Below, piece after piece: positions 21,267-31,916 of a stretch of DNA of 64,000 nt. Positions within the stretch are counted from its first letter, which is position 1. Each line of letters opens with the position of its first letter. The stretch is from Micropterix aruncella. Lineage: Eukaryota; Arthropoda; Insecta; Lepidoptera; Micropterigidae. The translations under genes were made by a program, and so were the position numbers. The notes under the pieces are model-generated. The model had not been told where the DNA came from and did no database searches. It saw only the letters and a program-made list of their open reading frames with translations. The DNA lies in NCBI GenBank assembly GCA_944548615.1, contig OX155972.1, positions 2,593,625 through 2,657,624 on the forward strand. The letters run 5' to 3'.

Positions 21267-22821
21267 AAAAGGACAATGCCAGAACTTGAAGTGAGGTGCG
21301 AAGAAGACTGCCAAGGGTGGGATCTTTCAACCCCGGCCAGAAGTGTATCAGACCTGCTCTTCATTATAAATATGACAAAAACGGATTTTACTGCGTGAAT
21401 GCATTGGAGTCTAGGCTTCGGAGCCCAGATGTAGTGCGATCTTTGCAGATCTTTCGTGCCTCCCTTTGCTTACAGTTCGATCCACAGTCCTGCGCTTTCT
21501 GAAAACACTAGTATATTTGATAGACTTCTCAGATAGTCCCGTCCGATATACAAGGAGTCCCAGAATCGGACCGACAGAATTTAGATGGTAATAGCTTCGG
21601 TCAAGTCCTACCTAGTTACTCCCTGTAGATGCTTATTCAACTGAAGTGACCCAAGATATAGTATACCAAGAGACCAGTAGACGCAATCTCGAGCGACAGG
21701 GCGTTGCGAGGATAGGGTGCGAAGGAAGCGAGCAAAGGGATACGTCTCGGCGAACGCCTTTGGTTGACATTACGCGCAAGTGGAGGTTGGCAAATTTCTT
21801 GAACGTTTGAATATCAGCGGAGTAGCGGCTATATGGCGGCCATACGTGAACACTTCCATTTTGGTTTTGTTCAAAGAGAAGCTACTGTCTGGATAATGTG
21901 CTTAAGGAGGTGATAGATTTGGTAAAGACCTACCTAATTAACAAAACTTGTATTCAGCAAATCTCATAGTTTTCGAGTTATACCAAATTTTCGAAAAAGT
22001 TGAAAAATAACAGTGTTGCGTCATTCTTTTGATTCTCTTCATTAAAAATATCCTTTTATTAGTATTTTTTCCATGAAAATATTTTTAAATAGTTACACTA
22101 TCCGTAATTTAATTTTAATATCCAATCCTACTAATATTATAAACGCGAAAGTTTGTATGTATGTATAGATGTTTGTTACTCTTTCACGCAAAAACTACTG
22201 AATGGATTTTGATGAAACTTTACAATAATATAGCTTACACATCAGAATAACACATAGGCTATAATTTATAAAGATATATGGTTTTCTATCATCATTATCA
22301 CAATTTTCCATCACCACGCGGGTGAAACCGCTGGGCGCAGCTAGTAAATAAAAAATGTAACAAAAAACATTTTTTTTTTCTCAAAAATTTTAGAGTTTTT
22401 TTTTTTGAAAACTATGAGAAAATTTCTGAAAACTTTGAGATTTTGCTGAACACATATTTTTGTTATTTAGATAGGTTATTTAGGTAGACTGTCGGTCCAG
22501 TTCTGGGATTTCCTGTAGATGCTTATTCAACTCAACTGTGAATATGCTTGGAGGTTTTTTGTGAGTGCTTTTTGAGTGAAGTAAAACTTGATAATCACAT
22601 TGACCTATTGATGTGATTGTCAATCACATCAACAGAAGATCACATCAGACACAAATTGATTCAACGTGAGACAAGCAGGGCATACAGACAGTGTAACTTT
22701 TCGATGGAGGAGTCGACATACTCATCATCTACTATCAACCTACCTGACTATCGTCTTATAAGACCGATTATAGGCGGACAAATTGGATAAAAATATGTAA
22801 TAATTCTGGCATTGTCCTTTA
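21267..22821. mobile_element. Inverted-repeat element, about 1.55 kb
   Basis: A perfect 17-bp inverted pair AAAGGACAATGCCAGAA (21268-21284) and its complement (22804-22820), with possible ATTTT duplication outside. A second inverted pair inside (about 21550-21582 and 22486-22515) contains CCCAGAA..GGACCGACAG. No transposase was recognised. It ends about 210 bp beyond the anoctamin stop codon and so may overlap its 3' UTR. Confidence 0.55.
22126..22344 (+). mobile_element. Non-autonomous Helitron, 219 bp
   Basis: Starts TC after A, ends CTAG before T, and has a hairpin GCGGGTGAAACCGC just upstream of the 3' end. These are Helitron hallmarks. The internal text (ACTAATATTATAAACGCGAA) is the common insect Helitron start. 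It lies inside the inverted-repeat element. Confidence 0.85.
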
Positions 22822-22823
22822 AT
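22818..22823 (-). terminator. Possible polyadenylation signal of anoctamin gene
   Basis: ATTAAA on the minus strand, about 207 nt after the stop codon, exactly at the border of the inverted-repeat element. A weak assignment; other signals could exist further on. Confidence 0.3.
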
Positions 22824-23029
22824 TTTCCCTCGTGGTTTCACTATCTTAACCATCGACAAGCTATGAAGGTACCTTCTGAAATCGTTGCTTTACTCATTTT
22901 AAAATATCATTGTTTGTGCGGAAAAGATGCAGAGAACCACCCGCTTCGAAGTATACGTTATAAGAAGAGATAAGTAGAAAAAGTTGAGGATACGCGTCGA
23001 TATCCTGAGGAATGCAGTTTCTGGCGTCA

Positions 23030-23128
23030 TCAATTTCCTGACTTGGGCTTGCTGATGTCTTCCATCTGGATGAGCTTCTCGATCGGGATGAGGTTCAGCT
23101 CTCCACCAAGTATCGGAGCGGGTAAAGC
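23030..23128 (-). CDS. Ano8: Anoctamin-8-like, last coding exon (13)
   Basis: The acceptor TTTTCTTTTAG ends at 23129. The exon gives 32 residues and a TGA at 23032-23030 ('PILGGELNLIPIEKLIQMED' then a Lys/Ser tail). It starts in phase 0, matching the phase-0 end of exon 12. The sequence is hydrophilic apart from a short Leu/Ile patch, as expected for a cytosolic C-terminal tail. Membership in the anoctamin gene rests on phase, strand and order; the tail itself is poorly conserved in the family. Confidence 0.78.
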   Translation of the reverse strand, partial: ALPAPILGGELNLIPIEKLIQMEDISKPKSGN

Positions 23129-23289
23129 CTAAAAGAAAAGAAAAATACTTATCACTTTAAGCCACATACAGATATTCACAAGACCTAACTATCTAACCTG
23201 AGACCATTTCTTTTTTCTAGTTTTCTTTAGTGACCTATTATTATTATTAAGTGTGCTACTAAGTTCTCGATGTGTTTTTTTATGAAAAT

Positions 23290-24250
23290 GCAAATTTATT
23301 GTGAAAAAATCGGTACAAATAAATCATTCAAAGTAATGCCCATCGCTAGCTACAACTTTTTCCTATCTTTCTGGCAGAGCTCGAATACCGTTACGGTAAA
23401 AGTGTTCATCTTTTCAGGCTATCCACGAATCAAGCCATTTTTTGATGTCTTTATATGAGTGGAACAGCTGATCAGCCAGACCATGTGCCATCAAATGGAA
23501 CAAGTAATAATCGGATGGCGCAATATCTGGGGAATATGGCAGGTAGGGCTAGGACTTTGCATTTGAGCGTTTCCAGGTTGGTTTTAACGGGTTTGGCAAA
23601 GTGAGGCCAAGCGTTGTCATGCTGTAGTCACTTTTTCGTGCCTCTGCTCGTATTGTGGCGTTTTTCGCACAGTGCTCTGCTCAATTGCATCAATTGAAGT
23701 CGATACTGTTACCCAGAGATGGTTTCTTTGGGTTTTTAACAGTTTATAATAAATAACACCGACCTGGGCCCACCAAATACACGACATAACCTTTGCAGCG
23801 TGAATATTCGGCCGAGCCGACGACGTAGAAGCATGACAGGGCAGTCCCCATGACTTTCTTCTCTTTGGGTTGCTGTAATAAATCCATTTATCATCACCTG
23901 TCACGATGCGATGAAGAAAACCCTTCCTTGTTTGCCGCTGGAGCAGTTGTTCACAGGCGAAAAAACGACGCTTAACGTCCCTTGGCTTCAAATCATAAGG
24001 AACCCAAGTTCCTTGTTTTTGAATAATTCCCAATGCATGCAATCGCTTGGCGGGTAACTTGTAATGCTGAAGCAAGCTCTTTTTGCATTTGGCACGGATC
24101 CTCATCGAGCAATGCCTCCAATTCGGCGTCTTTGAAGGATTTTGGCCTTCTTTCAGGCGGACAGTCGCTAACATCGAAATCACTGTCTTTGAAGCGACGG
24201 AACCAATCACAGCACGTTGTTTCACTTGGAACAGCATCTCCGTAAACTCT
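23290..24250 (-). pseudogene. Mariner-family transposase, broken
   Basis: The minus-strand frame 24237-23617 holds the central transposase with the first catalytic Asp in 'TGDDKWIYY' and a helix-turn-helix-like N-terminal part ('LLQHYKLPAKRLHALG'). The second catalytic block ('HDNAWPH', near 23610) and the third ('PSDYYLF', near 23500) are in shifted frames. DD34D-type spacing fits the mariner group. Frameshifts and the LINE inserted in the N-terminal coding part make it non-functional. Codons and decay suggest an old copy within the last intron of the anoctamin gene. Confidence 0.85.
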
Positions 24251-24254
24251 TTGG

Positions 24255-25071
24255 AGCTCTTGTCACAGGGAACCCTTATTTATCCTACAGAAAAGAGCAT
24301 TACGGATTATCACCAATGCTAAAAATATAGAAACATGTAGACCTATTTTTAAAAGATTGAAAATCATGACTCTCACATCGCCTTTACTTATATAGGCTAT
24401 TATTAGATTTTACACCGAAAAGGAAAGTCCCGTAAAATTTAAAGATATACATAACAAAAACACCAGATACAAGAATAATTTCATTCTACCATGCGTGGTT
24501 TTAAACGCTGCTAGGCAAAGTACCCAATTCTCAGGGCCTTATTATTTTAACCGCCTACCATGTAACATAAAAGACAATAGCAACCTCAGAACGTTCCAAA
24601 AACTTTTAAAGGATCTTTTTACAACAAATACGTTTTACTCTATTGAGGAATTTATAAATTTTACAAAATGACTTTTTTTACAGCCCCCTTTATTTTAATG
24701 TAATGCGTATACTGATTATTTAATTTGTTGATTGTTTTAGCTTGAATTAATTATTTTATTGATTGTTTTAGTTATATGGTATCTTATATTTAAACGTAAT
24801 TACAATGAATTTAGATTCTTCTTGAACAAAACATTATAAGAATTAGTTTGATTGACTATCTGATTATTGATGATTATTGCTTTTGTTTGATCATTTCTGA
24901 TATTGATTATTTTAATTGTTTTAGTTTTACTGCTTGTTAATTGCGCCTTATATAGCTTCTACTTTATGAAGTTTCTTCTAAAACGATATGTTGTATGCTC
25001 TCTGGGCAGTTTGTTACTTAAACATTGTATGATTTTTTAATAATTCACACAATAAAGAACTTGAACTTGAA
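24255..25071 (+). mobile_element. Jockey-type LINE, 5'-truncated, inside mariner
   Basis: The plus-strand translation from about 24265 reads like an RT C-terminus ('KRALRIITNAKNIETCRPIF'). It is followed by a 3' UTR with ATTGATTGTTTTAG repeats and AATAAAGAACTTGAACTTGA at 25050-25071. A related copy is at 36510-37300. Confidence 0.75.
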
Positions 25072-25290
25072 TGAAAGAAGAAAATCAACACTTCCCGCAA
25101 ATGACGAATATTTGGTACAAAATCAGACGCCAAAACAAAATCACTAATGTGTCAAAACCGTTTGTTTACCACATGTGTAAGCGTGGTTTATGACGTTTTA
25201 GATATGTCAAAATCGACCTGTGCTTATTTCTGGAGCCAACTCTTGACAAACAGCGAGAACCTAATATTTCAAACGAGTAATCTTTCTAAC

Positions 25291-25454
25291 CTGCTCTGGA
25301 GTCTGCTCGGCTGCTTGTTTATTCTCGGCCTCTCTCGCTTCTCTTGCCTTGCGGAGTCGCAGAGAGAACACTGCAACGGAGCGGGCGCGTTTCACCAGGG
25401 CGGCTTTCGCACGGCTCGTTTTGACCGGGGCGGAACCAACTGTCGGAAAGATAC
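25291..25454 (-). CDS. Ano8: Anoctamin-8-like exon 12
   Basis: 164 nt between acceptor ...TTTAAAAG (ending 25455) and donor GTTAGA (25290). It enters in phase 1, completing a Gly codon with exon 11, and leaves in phase 0. The product is a basic, helical segment ('KAALVKRARSVAVFSLRL', then 'KAREAREAENKQAAEQ'), probably coiled coil, in the cytosolic C-terminal tail. The reading frame is fully open and the phases fit both neighbours. The mariner end about 20 bp beyond the donor leaves only a short stretch of original intron. Assignment to this gene is by phase and position. Confidence 0.82.
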
Positions 25455-25469
25455 CTTTTAAATAAAGGA

Positions 25470-26075
25470 GTGTAATTGTCCACGATTTGGGAGCTAATGG
25501 GCCCAGTGCAGTTAGACCATTATGACTCATGTGTTTAGGATCGACCCAGCTCACAGGTCAGCACCCATCCGGTAGCCTCCAAGCAGAAGTGCGGGCCCGG
25601 GTAGGACTCTGTGCCAGCGTACCTGTTTTCCTGGGCATCATAGTTTGGGCGTTTCTGGATAGTTAGCGCACCGTGCGGCCTCAGCCAATCGACTGTGCTT
25701 TCCGACTGATAAACGGGGGCATCTGGAAACTGCTTTGCTCCCTATAGAGCGGGGGTGGTTGTTAACCTTGTGGCAGCCGATCTTGAAATGACCAATCGGC
25801 TACCCAATACCGGGTGAAGAGCCAGGCAAAGGATGCCGTTGTCGAGGACCTCGAACCTGTAACCAGTTGGGAGGCCTGAGAAATCTAGCCATAACTGGTA
25901 GCGAGGGTTGCGTTGGCAGAGCTAGATAGTGGATTGTCATTGTCTAAGTCTTCTACGCTCATCCCATGGCTGAAAGAACGATCACATATCGTTATACCAG
26001 CCTGGGGTGACGGGTTTGCCCGTCGTAGACGACACCACCCAACTGTAATTGTCCGCGTCATTGTGGCGTTTGACA
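25470..26075 (+). repeat. Dispersed repeat family X, plus copy
   Basis: Shares GGGAGCTAATGGGCCC, CACCCATCCGGTAGCCTCCA, CCTATAGAGCGGGGGTGG, GCAAAGGATGCCG and GGTGACGGGTTTGCCCG with copies at 34, 35, 50 and 56 kb. It begins just upstream of exon 12's acceptor. No function is recognised. Confidence 0.75.
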
Positions 26076-26127
26076 TTGCAGAGATTGACTTCCTTGTTTT
26101 TAATTCTGAGGAATATAAGGATCATAG

Positions 26128-26207
26128 CAGCCCGGAGGCACAGTGGTTAGGTCGCCTGATCTTATATTACAAGATTCCGGGTTTGATTCCCAGCTGGTTT
26201 ACCATTT
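26128..26207 (+). mobile_element. tRNA-derived SINE head, interrupted by gypsy element
   Basis: An A-box-like GGCACAGTGGTTAGGTCG and a B-box GGTTTGATTCC form a tRNA-like pol III promoter. The body continues at 31917-32017 and 32440-32546, so the 5.7-kb LTR element and a MITE interrupt it. A second copy (minus) lies at 46455-46757. Acceptor pairing is absent, so it is not a functional tRNA. Confidence 0.8.
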
Positions 26208-27293
26208 TGTAACAGAAATTCCTTTTTTTTGCGCTTGTGTCCCGAATTATCATTAAAGGTTACTTCTCAGGGTTTTCTATAACCTTTTTCTGTTCCGAAA
26301 ATGTTGTTTATTGTTGCTTTTTGAAATCATCCAAAAATTTTCCTTAACAGCTGTCAGATGACATTAATGTTGCTATTATGGAGATATATTTATTAAAAGA
26401 TAATTAAATAAATAAATGAATGACAACTAAAAATTATAATATTAATTAAAAAGAAAACCTACATAAAATTTAACTTTGATTAAAAAAAAAAATTGGAAGT
26501 AAATCTACACTCTTTGCCATAGAGTAGAGACATTCGTGTTTCTGGCAATAATGAGTTGTCAAACGTGTTCGGTTAGACTCATTTCCTGTTTTAACAATGG
26601 CGGGGCAGGTGCTGTTGCTCCGCCGAGGGAGGCAGAAAGTAGATTAAACAAGAAAGCCGTAAATTAACCGCCTGGCGGTAAAATTTGTGATGTGAAGTGT
26701 GTGTGATTTATCTGGTAAGCATTTTAATTTCATTTTGGGTAGCTTTTCCCGTAGGATCCTCGAGATTTTAACGGATTTTTCTATTGATCGCAGCTGTCGG
26801 CACCTCTGGTTTTTTTTGAATAATTACTGCTGCTATATAAGTGACGAAATCGTCGCTAAATGTGACGGGAATTGCCTCCACGTCAAGGAATTTACATTCA
26901 TTTCTGGAATTCTGTTATTTTTATTTGGATGAGCACATGTGACACGCCAATAAGCGGAATTTGAAGAAGGGTGCCTGCGGGCGAATAAACACGGATACTT
27001 TACATACTCTCGTGTTTCTTTTTGTGCTGTAGTCTTTTGTGTGTCTGAGGAAAAGGGTTTTCTGAGGGCCAAACCCAATGCTCATTAATATTTGGCCCAC
27101 TCTCTGAGATAGTTTTTTGAGGTTAATTTTTTTCTTTTTCAAAATTTCTTTCGGGTATCTTTTTTTTTAAATATAATTAGTTTCCTTCTTTTTCTTTAAA
27201 AGGAGGTGGCGTCCTTTTACTTTGATTCTTTTGGGTTTTGGTAGTTTCTACCGTGTTTCTTCCAAACACGGAAATTAGTATTTTGCGGTTATA
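26208..27293 (+). repeat. 5' LTR of gypsy element
   Basis: 1,086 bp. Open frames near 26699 and 26833-27142 recur exactly in the 3' LTR and are not considered genes. The LTR is T-rich toward its 3' end. Confidence 0.93.
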
Positions 27294-27297
27294 AAAT

Positions 27298-27316
27298 TAG
27301 CGCTCCAACGTTAGGC
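27298..27316 (+). other. Degenerate primer-binding site, tRNA-Lys type
   Basis: TAGCGCTCCAACGTTAGGC lies 5 nt after the LTR. It resembles TGGCGCCCAACGTGGGGC, the complement of tRNA-Lys(CTT), used by several insect gypsy elements. It has several mismatches, including in the first three bases. Confidence 0.5.
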
Positions 27317-27955
27317 TTATAAATTGGATTTTGGCTTTTAGGGTATTCTTTTCCTCAGCCATTGAAGCACGATTTTTTAAGCACTTTGTTCAAAAATTGT
27401 ATAAAAAAAATTAGAAGCATTTTTTTTGTTTTTATATAATTTTTATTCATAGCGATTACCGTGAAAGAGGCTTGTAAGCACCGTCTTGTTGTTTTTGTAT
27501 TTAGAAGCAACTTTTGTCATTGAATTAAGCGGTATTGTGTACTTGCAGTTTTGTCGGCATTAACAGCATTTTTTGTAATTTAAAGCGGTTACCGTGAAGA
27601 AGTATTTTGTACTTGCCGTTTTTTATGGTTACTATATTTTTTTGTCAGAATCTTAGATTTAAAAGCAATATATTAATTATTGTTTGAATACTTGGCGTTG
27701 CTTAGCAGCAGTTTGTTTATTTTAAGGCGGTTTCCGCGAAAAAGTTTTACGCTTGCCGTTTAAGTATTTTATTTTATCATACTAATTATTTTTTTGTTAA
27801 TTTCCAGATGTGAAGGCAATTATCCTGGTGAGGTAAGCAGCCAAATAAAACAGAGGTGCCGCAAGCAGTAAAAAAGTCAGTTTATTCCATTTTATTTTTT
27901 TTATTTTTTATTTATTTTGGTTTTTATTTTTTTTGGTGGGATTTAAAATATATAC
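27317..27955 (+). repeat. Gypsy leader with degenerate 130-bp repeats
   Basis: At least three loose repeats contain GCGGTTACCGTGAA...TTTGTACTTGCCGTTTT (near 27450, 27580 and 27725), in T-rich sequence. This is the 5' untranslated region of the element. Confidence 0.6.
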
Positions 27956-29086
27956 ATGATGGCGTCTCCAGCGATAGTGTATTATGCTGCGTCACATTTA
28001 GTAAAGGCAGAACTCGATTATGAGTTCACGATTCGGGAGGTCACTCCAACCAATGTTGAAGCGATGAGAAAACAATTTAATTCACTCTTAAGGGAGTTTC
28101 CAGCTGAATCAATTTCCTCAACGGATTTAGATCCAGATTCCGAGTTTCAGGAATGTGCGATTAGACTTTCGTGTCTTCAAGAACTTATCGAAGAATTTAT
28201 AAATAACAAACAGAAACTTTTATATAAACGAATTAGCACTAAAACTGCACATATCTTTCATAGAGTTTCACGTATAAATCCTGCTAATTCAGACTCCAAA
28301 AAATTATTAGACAATTTAAAGGAGGAAGTTTTAGAAATTGTCGTTTTGTTAGAAAAATATTTAGATATTGTTCGTTCGCCTAGCCCGTTACCAAATCCTG
28401 TTGTTCCGATACCTTCTACTTCATTGCACGAGGGTGAGAAGCTTAGTCCTGAGGTGGTTCCTTTGGGCAGGAATTCTGAAGTGACGTCAGCTCCGTATAT
28501 ACAGCATGTTGATACGAAACCAGTTCCTTTGGACAATAACTTTGTCATTTCTGACGAACGCATTCTTAAACCTTTAAATCTTGGTTTTACATTTGACGGC
28601 GATTCCTGTGTGGTCGAGTTCTTAGAACGATTGGATGAGATTAGGTTTTCGCGGAATATCTCGGATGCCAGGATGCTGAAATCGGCTTGTGAACTATTCC
28701 AGAAACAAGCGCTTAGTTGGTACCGTGCTAGAGCTTCGAGCATTTCCAGTTGGAAGCAGTTAGTTGCTGCACTCCGCTCCGATTTTGGCAGTTTAAATTA
28801 CGATGCTGAAGTTTTGTCATTTGTACGGGGACGTTCATTCGTCTATCTGCTTTTGATTTCGAGATCGTCCACAAGAAAGGTGTCGATAATGTGGTTCCCG
28901 ACACGTTATCTCGGTTGCTTCCCGTTTCCTCTCTGTCTGTTGTTTCCGACTCATGGTACAACGATTTGTTTAAGGCAGTGTCTGAAAATCCCGCTGGATA
29001 TCCAAATTTCCAGATTAAGGACCATGAATTGTTTAGGTACTCTAAAAGCAAGTATCAACTCACCAGTTGTTACGATTGGAAGTTAG
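27956..29086 (+). CDS. Gypsy Gag fused out of frame to RNase H remnant
   Basis: The ORF starts at ATG 27956. Residues 1-290 are Gag: an alpha-helical N-terminus, a Pro/Ser-rich linker, then a capsid-like domain ('LGFTFDGDSCVVEFLERLDE', 'QALSWYRARASSISSWKQL') and the family phrase 'FGSLNYDAEVL'. From about 28830 the sequence jumps to the end of RNase H, read here in the wrong frame, so the last 85 residues are not homologous. The zinc knuckle expected at the Gag C-terminus, the protease and the RT are missing. The junction is a deletion, not an insertion, because nothing foreign lies between the two parts. Confidence 0.85.
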   Translation: MMASPAIVYYAASHLVKAELDYEFTIREVTPTNVEAMRKQFNSLLREFPAESISSTDLDPDSEFQECAIRLSCLQELIEEFINNKQKLLYKRISTKTAHIFHRVSRINPANSDSKKLLDNLKEEVLEIVVLLEKYLDIVRSPSPLPNPVVPIPSTSLHEGEKLSPEVVPLGRNSEVTSAPYIQHVDTKPVPLDNNFVISDERILKPLNLGFTFDGDSCVVEFLERLDEIRFSRNISDARMLKSACELFQKQALSWYRARASSISSWKQLVAALRSDFGSLNYDAEVLSFVRGRSFVYLLLISRSSTRKVSIMWFPTRYLGCFPFPLCLLFPTHGTTICLRQCLKIPLDIQISRLRTMNCLGTLKASINSPVVTIGS

Positions 29087-30183
29087 TTGTTCCGTTGCAG
29101 CTTAGAGAAAAGCTTATTCGAGAAAATCATGAGTCTGATTTGGCTATGCATTTTGGAATTTTTAAGACACACCGTCGTCTTTGTCTTCGTTACTTTTGGC
29201 CTAATTTACACGGAGACGTAGTTAACTTTGTTTCTAAATGTGAAACATGTCAGCAATACAAACATTCGAATATTTCCCCTTTGGGTCAGCTAGGAAATCC
29301 TAAGTCCTGTGCCTTCCCGTTCCAAATGGTCTCGGTCGATCTGTTGGGTCCTTATCCGATGACGAGGAACAGAAATATGCATGTTCTCGTGGTGACAGAT
29401 TGTTTTAGCAAATACTGTTTACTTTTTCCGTTAAAACGTGCTACCAGTAAACTTGTAAGTTATGTCGTTGAACATAATGTATTCCTTCGCTATGGTGTTC
29501 CGCAGTATTTAATTTCAGACAATGGAAAACAGTTTATCGGAAGGGAGTTCACTGAACTGATTGCGAAATATAAAATTCCAAAAGTATATTTAAACCCGAA
29601 ATATTGCCCTCAAGTTAATCCAACTGAGCGTCAGAATCGTAGTGTGGTCACTGCGTTATCGTTGTGTGTAAAAGACGATCATCGCAGCTGGGATCTTTAT
29701 CTTTCTGAGGTTCAGATGGCCATTAACGCGGCAGTCTCGGAATCAACAGGGTTCAGTCCATTTTTCCTAGTCCATGGTCGTGAACCGATTATGAATGGTT
29801 CTTTTTATGCTCAGGCGCCGGAATCTCAAGCAGAGGTTATTTTTGGTAGTAGGTTGTCTTACGCTCAAAATTTGAGTGAATTATCTAACATTTTTCATGT
29901 AGTGCGGCAAAAATTGTTAAAATTACATGCACATAATAAAGTTTACTATGATCGAAAACACCGTCCTGCGGAATTTCAAGTAGGCGATACGATCTATAAA
30001 AAGACTTATTATCTAAGTAATGCTGGGAATTATTACATTTCCAAATTTGCCCCAAAATATGAAAAATGTAAGATAATAAAAAAACTCTCTGCGTTGGTGT
30101 ACGAGTTAGAAAATGCAAAAGGGAAGAATATAGGTTCCTGGCATATTAAAGATTTTAAGCTAAATCCGAATAGTTCAGAATAG
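28831..30183 (+). CDS. Gypsy RNase H C-terminus and integrase, 430+ aa
   Basis: The open frame begins at the deletion junction with the end of RNase H ('RLSAFDFEIVHKKGVDNVV' and 'DTLSRL'). It runs through a complete integrase: HHCC zinc finger near 29130-29255 ('HFGIFKTHRR', 'CETCQQYK'), catalytic Asp at 29338 ('VSVDLLGP'), Asp at 29518 ('SDNGKQF') and Glu at 29626 ('NPTERQN'), a canonical D-D35-E spacing. A basic C-terminal domain follows ('YDRKHRPAEFQVGDTIYK'). No stop is present. The lost upstream part means no natural start codon exists, so whether any protein is made is doubtful. The intact integrase in a copy without RT suggests the deletion is recent or the copy moved in trans. Confidence 0.88.
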   Translation, partial: TFIRLSAFDFEIVHKKGVDNVVPDTLSRLLPVSSLSVVSDSWYNDLFKAVSENPAGYPNFQIKDHELFRYSKSKYQLTSCYDWKLVVPLQLREKLIRENHESDLAMHFGIFKTHRRLCLRYFWPNLHGDVVNFVSKCETCQQYKHSNISPLGQLGNPKSCAFPFQMVSVDLLGPYPMTRNRNMHVLVVTDCFSKYCLLFPLKRATSKLVSYVVEHNVFLRYGVPQYLISDNGKQFIGREFTELIAKYKIPKVYLNPKYCPQVNPTERQNRSVVTALSLCVKDDHRSWDLYLSEVQMAINAAVSESTGFSPFFLVHGREPIMNGSFYAQAPESQAEVIFGSRLSYAQNLSELSNIFHVVRQKLLKLHAHNKVYYDRKHRPAEFQVGDTIYKKTYYLSNAGNYYISKFAPKYEKCKIIKKLSALVYELENAKGKNIGSWHIKDFKLNPNSSE

Positions 30184-30826
30184 TAGTATCGGAGTTCTTC
30201 GCGTTAACATTCTATTACAAAAATTGTCTATCTTGGGTGAAACTAAAATGAGCCCTTTAAATTGTCTTTACAAAGGCATTGTACCAAGTGGTATCAATAG
30301 CTGAAATCATTTTGTTTTGTCAGTCATGCTAGCATTTCTATCTAGCATTATTGTTGTAAGAATGTCTCATGTCCGGGATGAATGAATGGGGATTGGTATG
30401 AAAGGTAGTAAATGACAACTACTATAGTCTCTTAGTAAGTAAACGTTTAGTCGAGGTTTAACGTCAGAGTTATTGTTGTTTTCGGTAGGAGTCGGGTATC
30501 CGCAATGAGTTGATCCTTCCTTAGTTGTTGGAAGTTGTCGGAGTTCCATAAGTTTTTTTTTGGTTATGTTGGTGTTGGGTTTAATTTCTTGATTTTCTTT
30601 TCTTACTCTGGTGATAAGAGTAATGGGTGTAAGTTTTAGTTGGTAAAAGTTTGCCTCTGCTATTGTTACTGAACGGATTAATTGATTATAGTTAACGTGA
30701 AGAAGGTTTGTTAAGTTAGGAGTTGTTGTTGTTCTAGTGGCGTAAAGCTCGTAGTAGCTGGTGAATCGGGACGATTCAATCAAAATCGTTGGTTTTTCTC
30801 CCCCGATTTTTCTCTTGGGTTGGGGC
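30184..30826 (+). other. Gypsy 3' untranslated region
   Basis: T/G-rich sequence between integrase stop and 3' LTR. A 138-codon antisense frame (30783-30367) has no recognisable domain. A short G-rich run TTGGGTTGGGGC precedes the LTR and may serve as polypurine tract. Confidence 0.6.
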
Positions 30827-31912
30827 TGTAACAGAAATTCCTTTTTTTTGCGCTTGTGTCCCGAATTATCATTAAAGGTTACTTCTCAGGGTTTTCTATA
30901 ACCTTTTTCTGTTCCGAAAATGTTGTTTATTGTTGCTTTTTGAAATCATCCAAAAATTTTCCTTAACAGCTGTCAGATGACATTAATGTTGCTATTATGG
31001 AGATATATTTATTAAAAGATAATTAAATAAATAAATGAATGACAACTAAAAATTATAATATTAATTAAAAAGAAAACCTACATAAAATTTAACTTTGATT
31101 AAAAAAAAAAATTGGAAGTAAATCTACACTCTTTGCCATAGAGTAGAGACATTCGTGTTTCTGGCAATAATGAGTTGTCAAACGTGTTCGGTTAGACTCA
31201 TTTCCTGTTTTAACAATGGCGGGGCAGGTGCTGTTGCTCCGCCGAGGGAGGCAGAAAGTAGATTAAACAAGAAAGCCGTAAATTAACCGCCTGGCGGTAA
31301 AATTTGTGATGTGAAGTGTGTGTGATTTATCTGGTAAGCATTTTAATTTCATTTTGGGTAGCTTTTCCCGTAGGATCCTCGAGATTTTAACGGATTTTTC
31401 TATTGATCGCAGCTGTCGGCACCTCTGGTTTTTTTTGAATAATTACTGCTGCTATATAAGTGACGAAATCGTCGCTAAATGTGACGGGAATTGCCTCCAC
31501 GTCAAGGAATTTACATTCATTTCTGGAATTCTGTTATTTTTATTTGGATGAGCACATGTGACACGCCAATAAGCGGAATTTGAAGAAGGGTGCCTGCGGG
31601 CGAATAAACACGGATACTTTACATACTCTCGTGTTTCTTTTTGTGCTGTAGTCTTTTGTGTGTCTGAGGAAAAGGGTTTTCTGAGGGCCAAACCCAATGC
31701 TCATTAATATTTGGCCCACTCTCTGAGATAGTTTTTTGAGGTTAATTTTTTTCTTTTTCAAAATTTCTTTCGGGTATCTTTTTTTTTAAATATAATTAGT
31801 TTCCTTCTTTTTCTTTAAAAGGAGGTGGCGTCCTTTTACTTTGATTCTTTTGGGTTTTGGTAGTTTCTACCGTGTTTCTTCCAAACACGGAAATTAGTAT
31901 TTTGCGGTTATA
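30827..31912 (+). repeat. 3' LTR of gypsy element
   Basis: Same length and ends as the 5' LTR, followed by ATTT (31913-31916). Beyond it the interrupted SINE resumes. Confidence 0.93.
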
Positions 31913-31916
31913 ATTT

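Larger units (their letters stand above)
23249..25270 (-). mobile_element. Mariner transposon remnant, split by LINE
   Basis: Ends near 23249 and 25270 carry related inverted text (TCGAGAACTTAGTA and GCGAGAACCTAATA). Transposase text lies in between with stops and frameshifts, and 24255-25071 is a later LINE insertion. The right end lies about 20 bp from the splice donor of anoctamin exon 12. Confidence 0.8.
26208..31912 (+). mobile_element. Ty3/gypsy element with internal deletion (5,705 bp)
   Basis: LTRs at 26208-27293 and 30827-31912 are each 1,086 bp, start TGTAAC, end GTTATA, and are flanked by ATTT (26204-26207 and 31913-31916). The inside keeps gag and integrase, but protease, reverse transcriptase and most of RNase H are missing. 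The LTRs look identical by eye, so the copy is young. Confidence 0.95.

Noticed and set aside
26699..27142. Identical small frames at 26.7-27.1 and 31.3-31.8 kb
   Set aside because: Same reason: parts of the gypsy LTR pair.
30367..30783. 138-codon antisense gene in gypsy 3' region
   Set aside because: Low-complexity Thr/Asn-rich frame with no homologous domain; likely chance.
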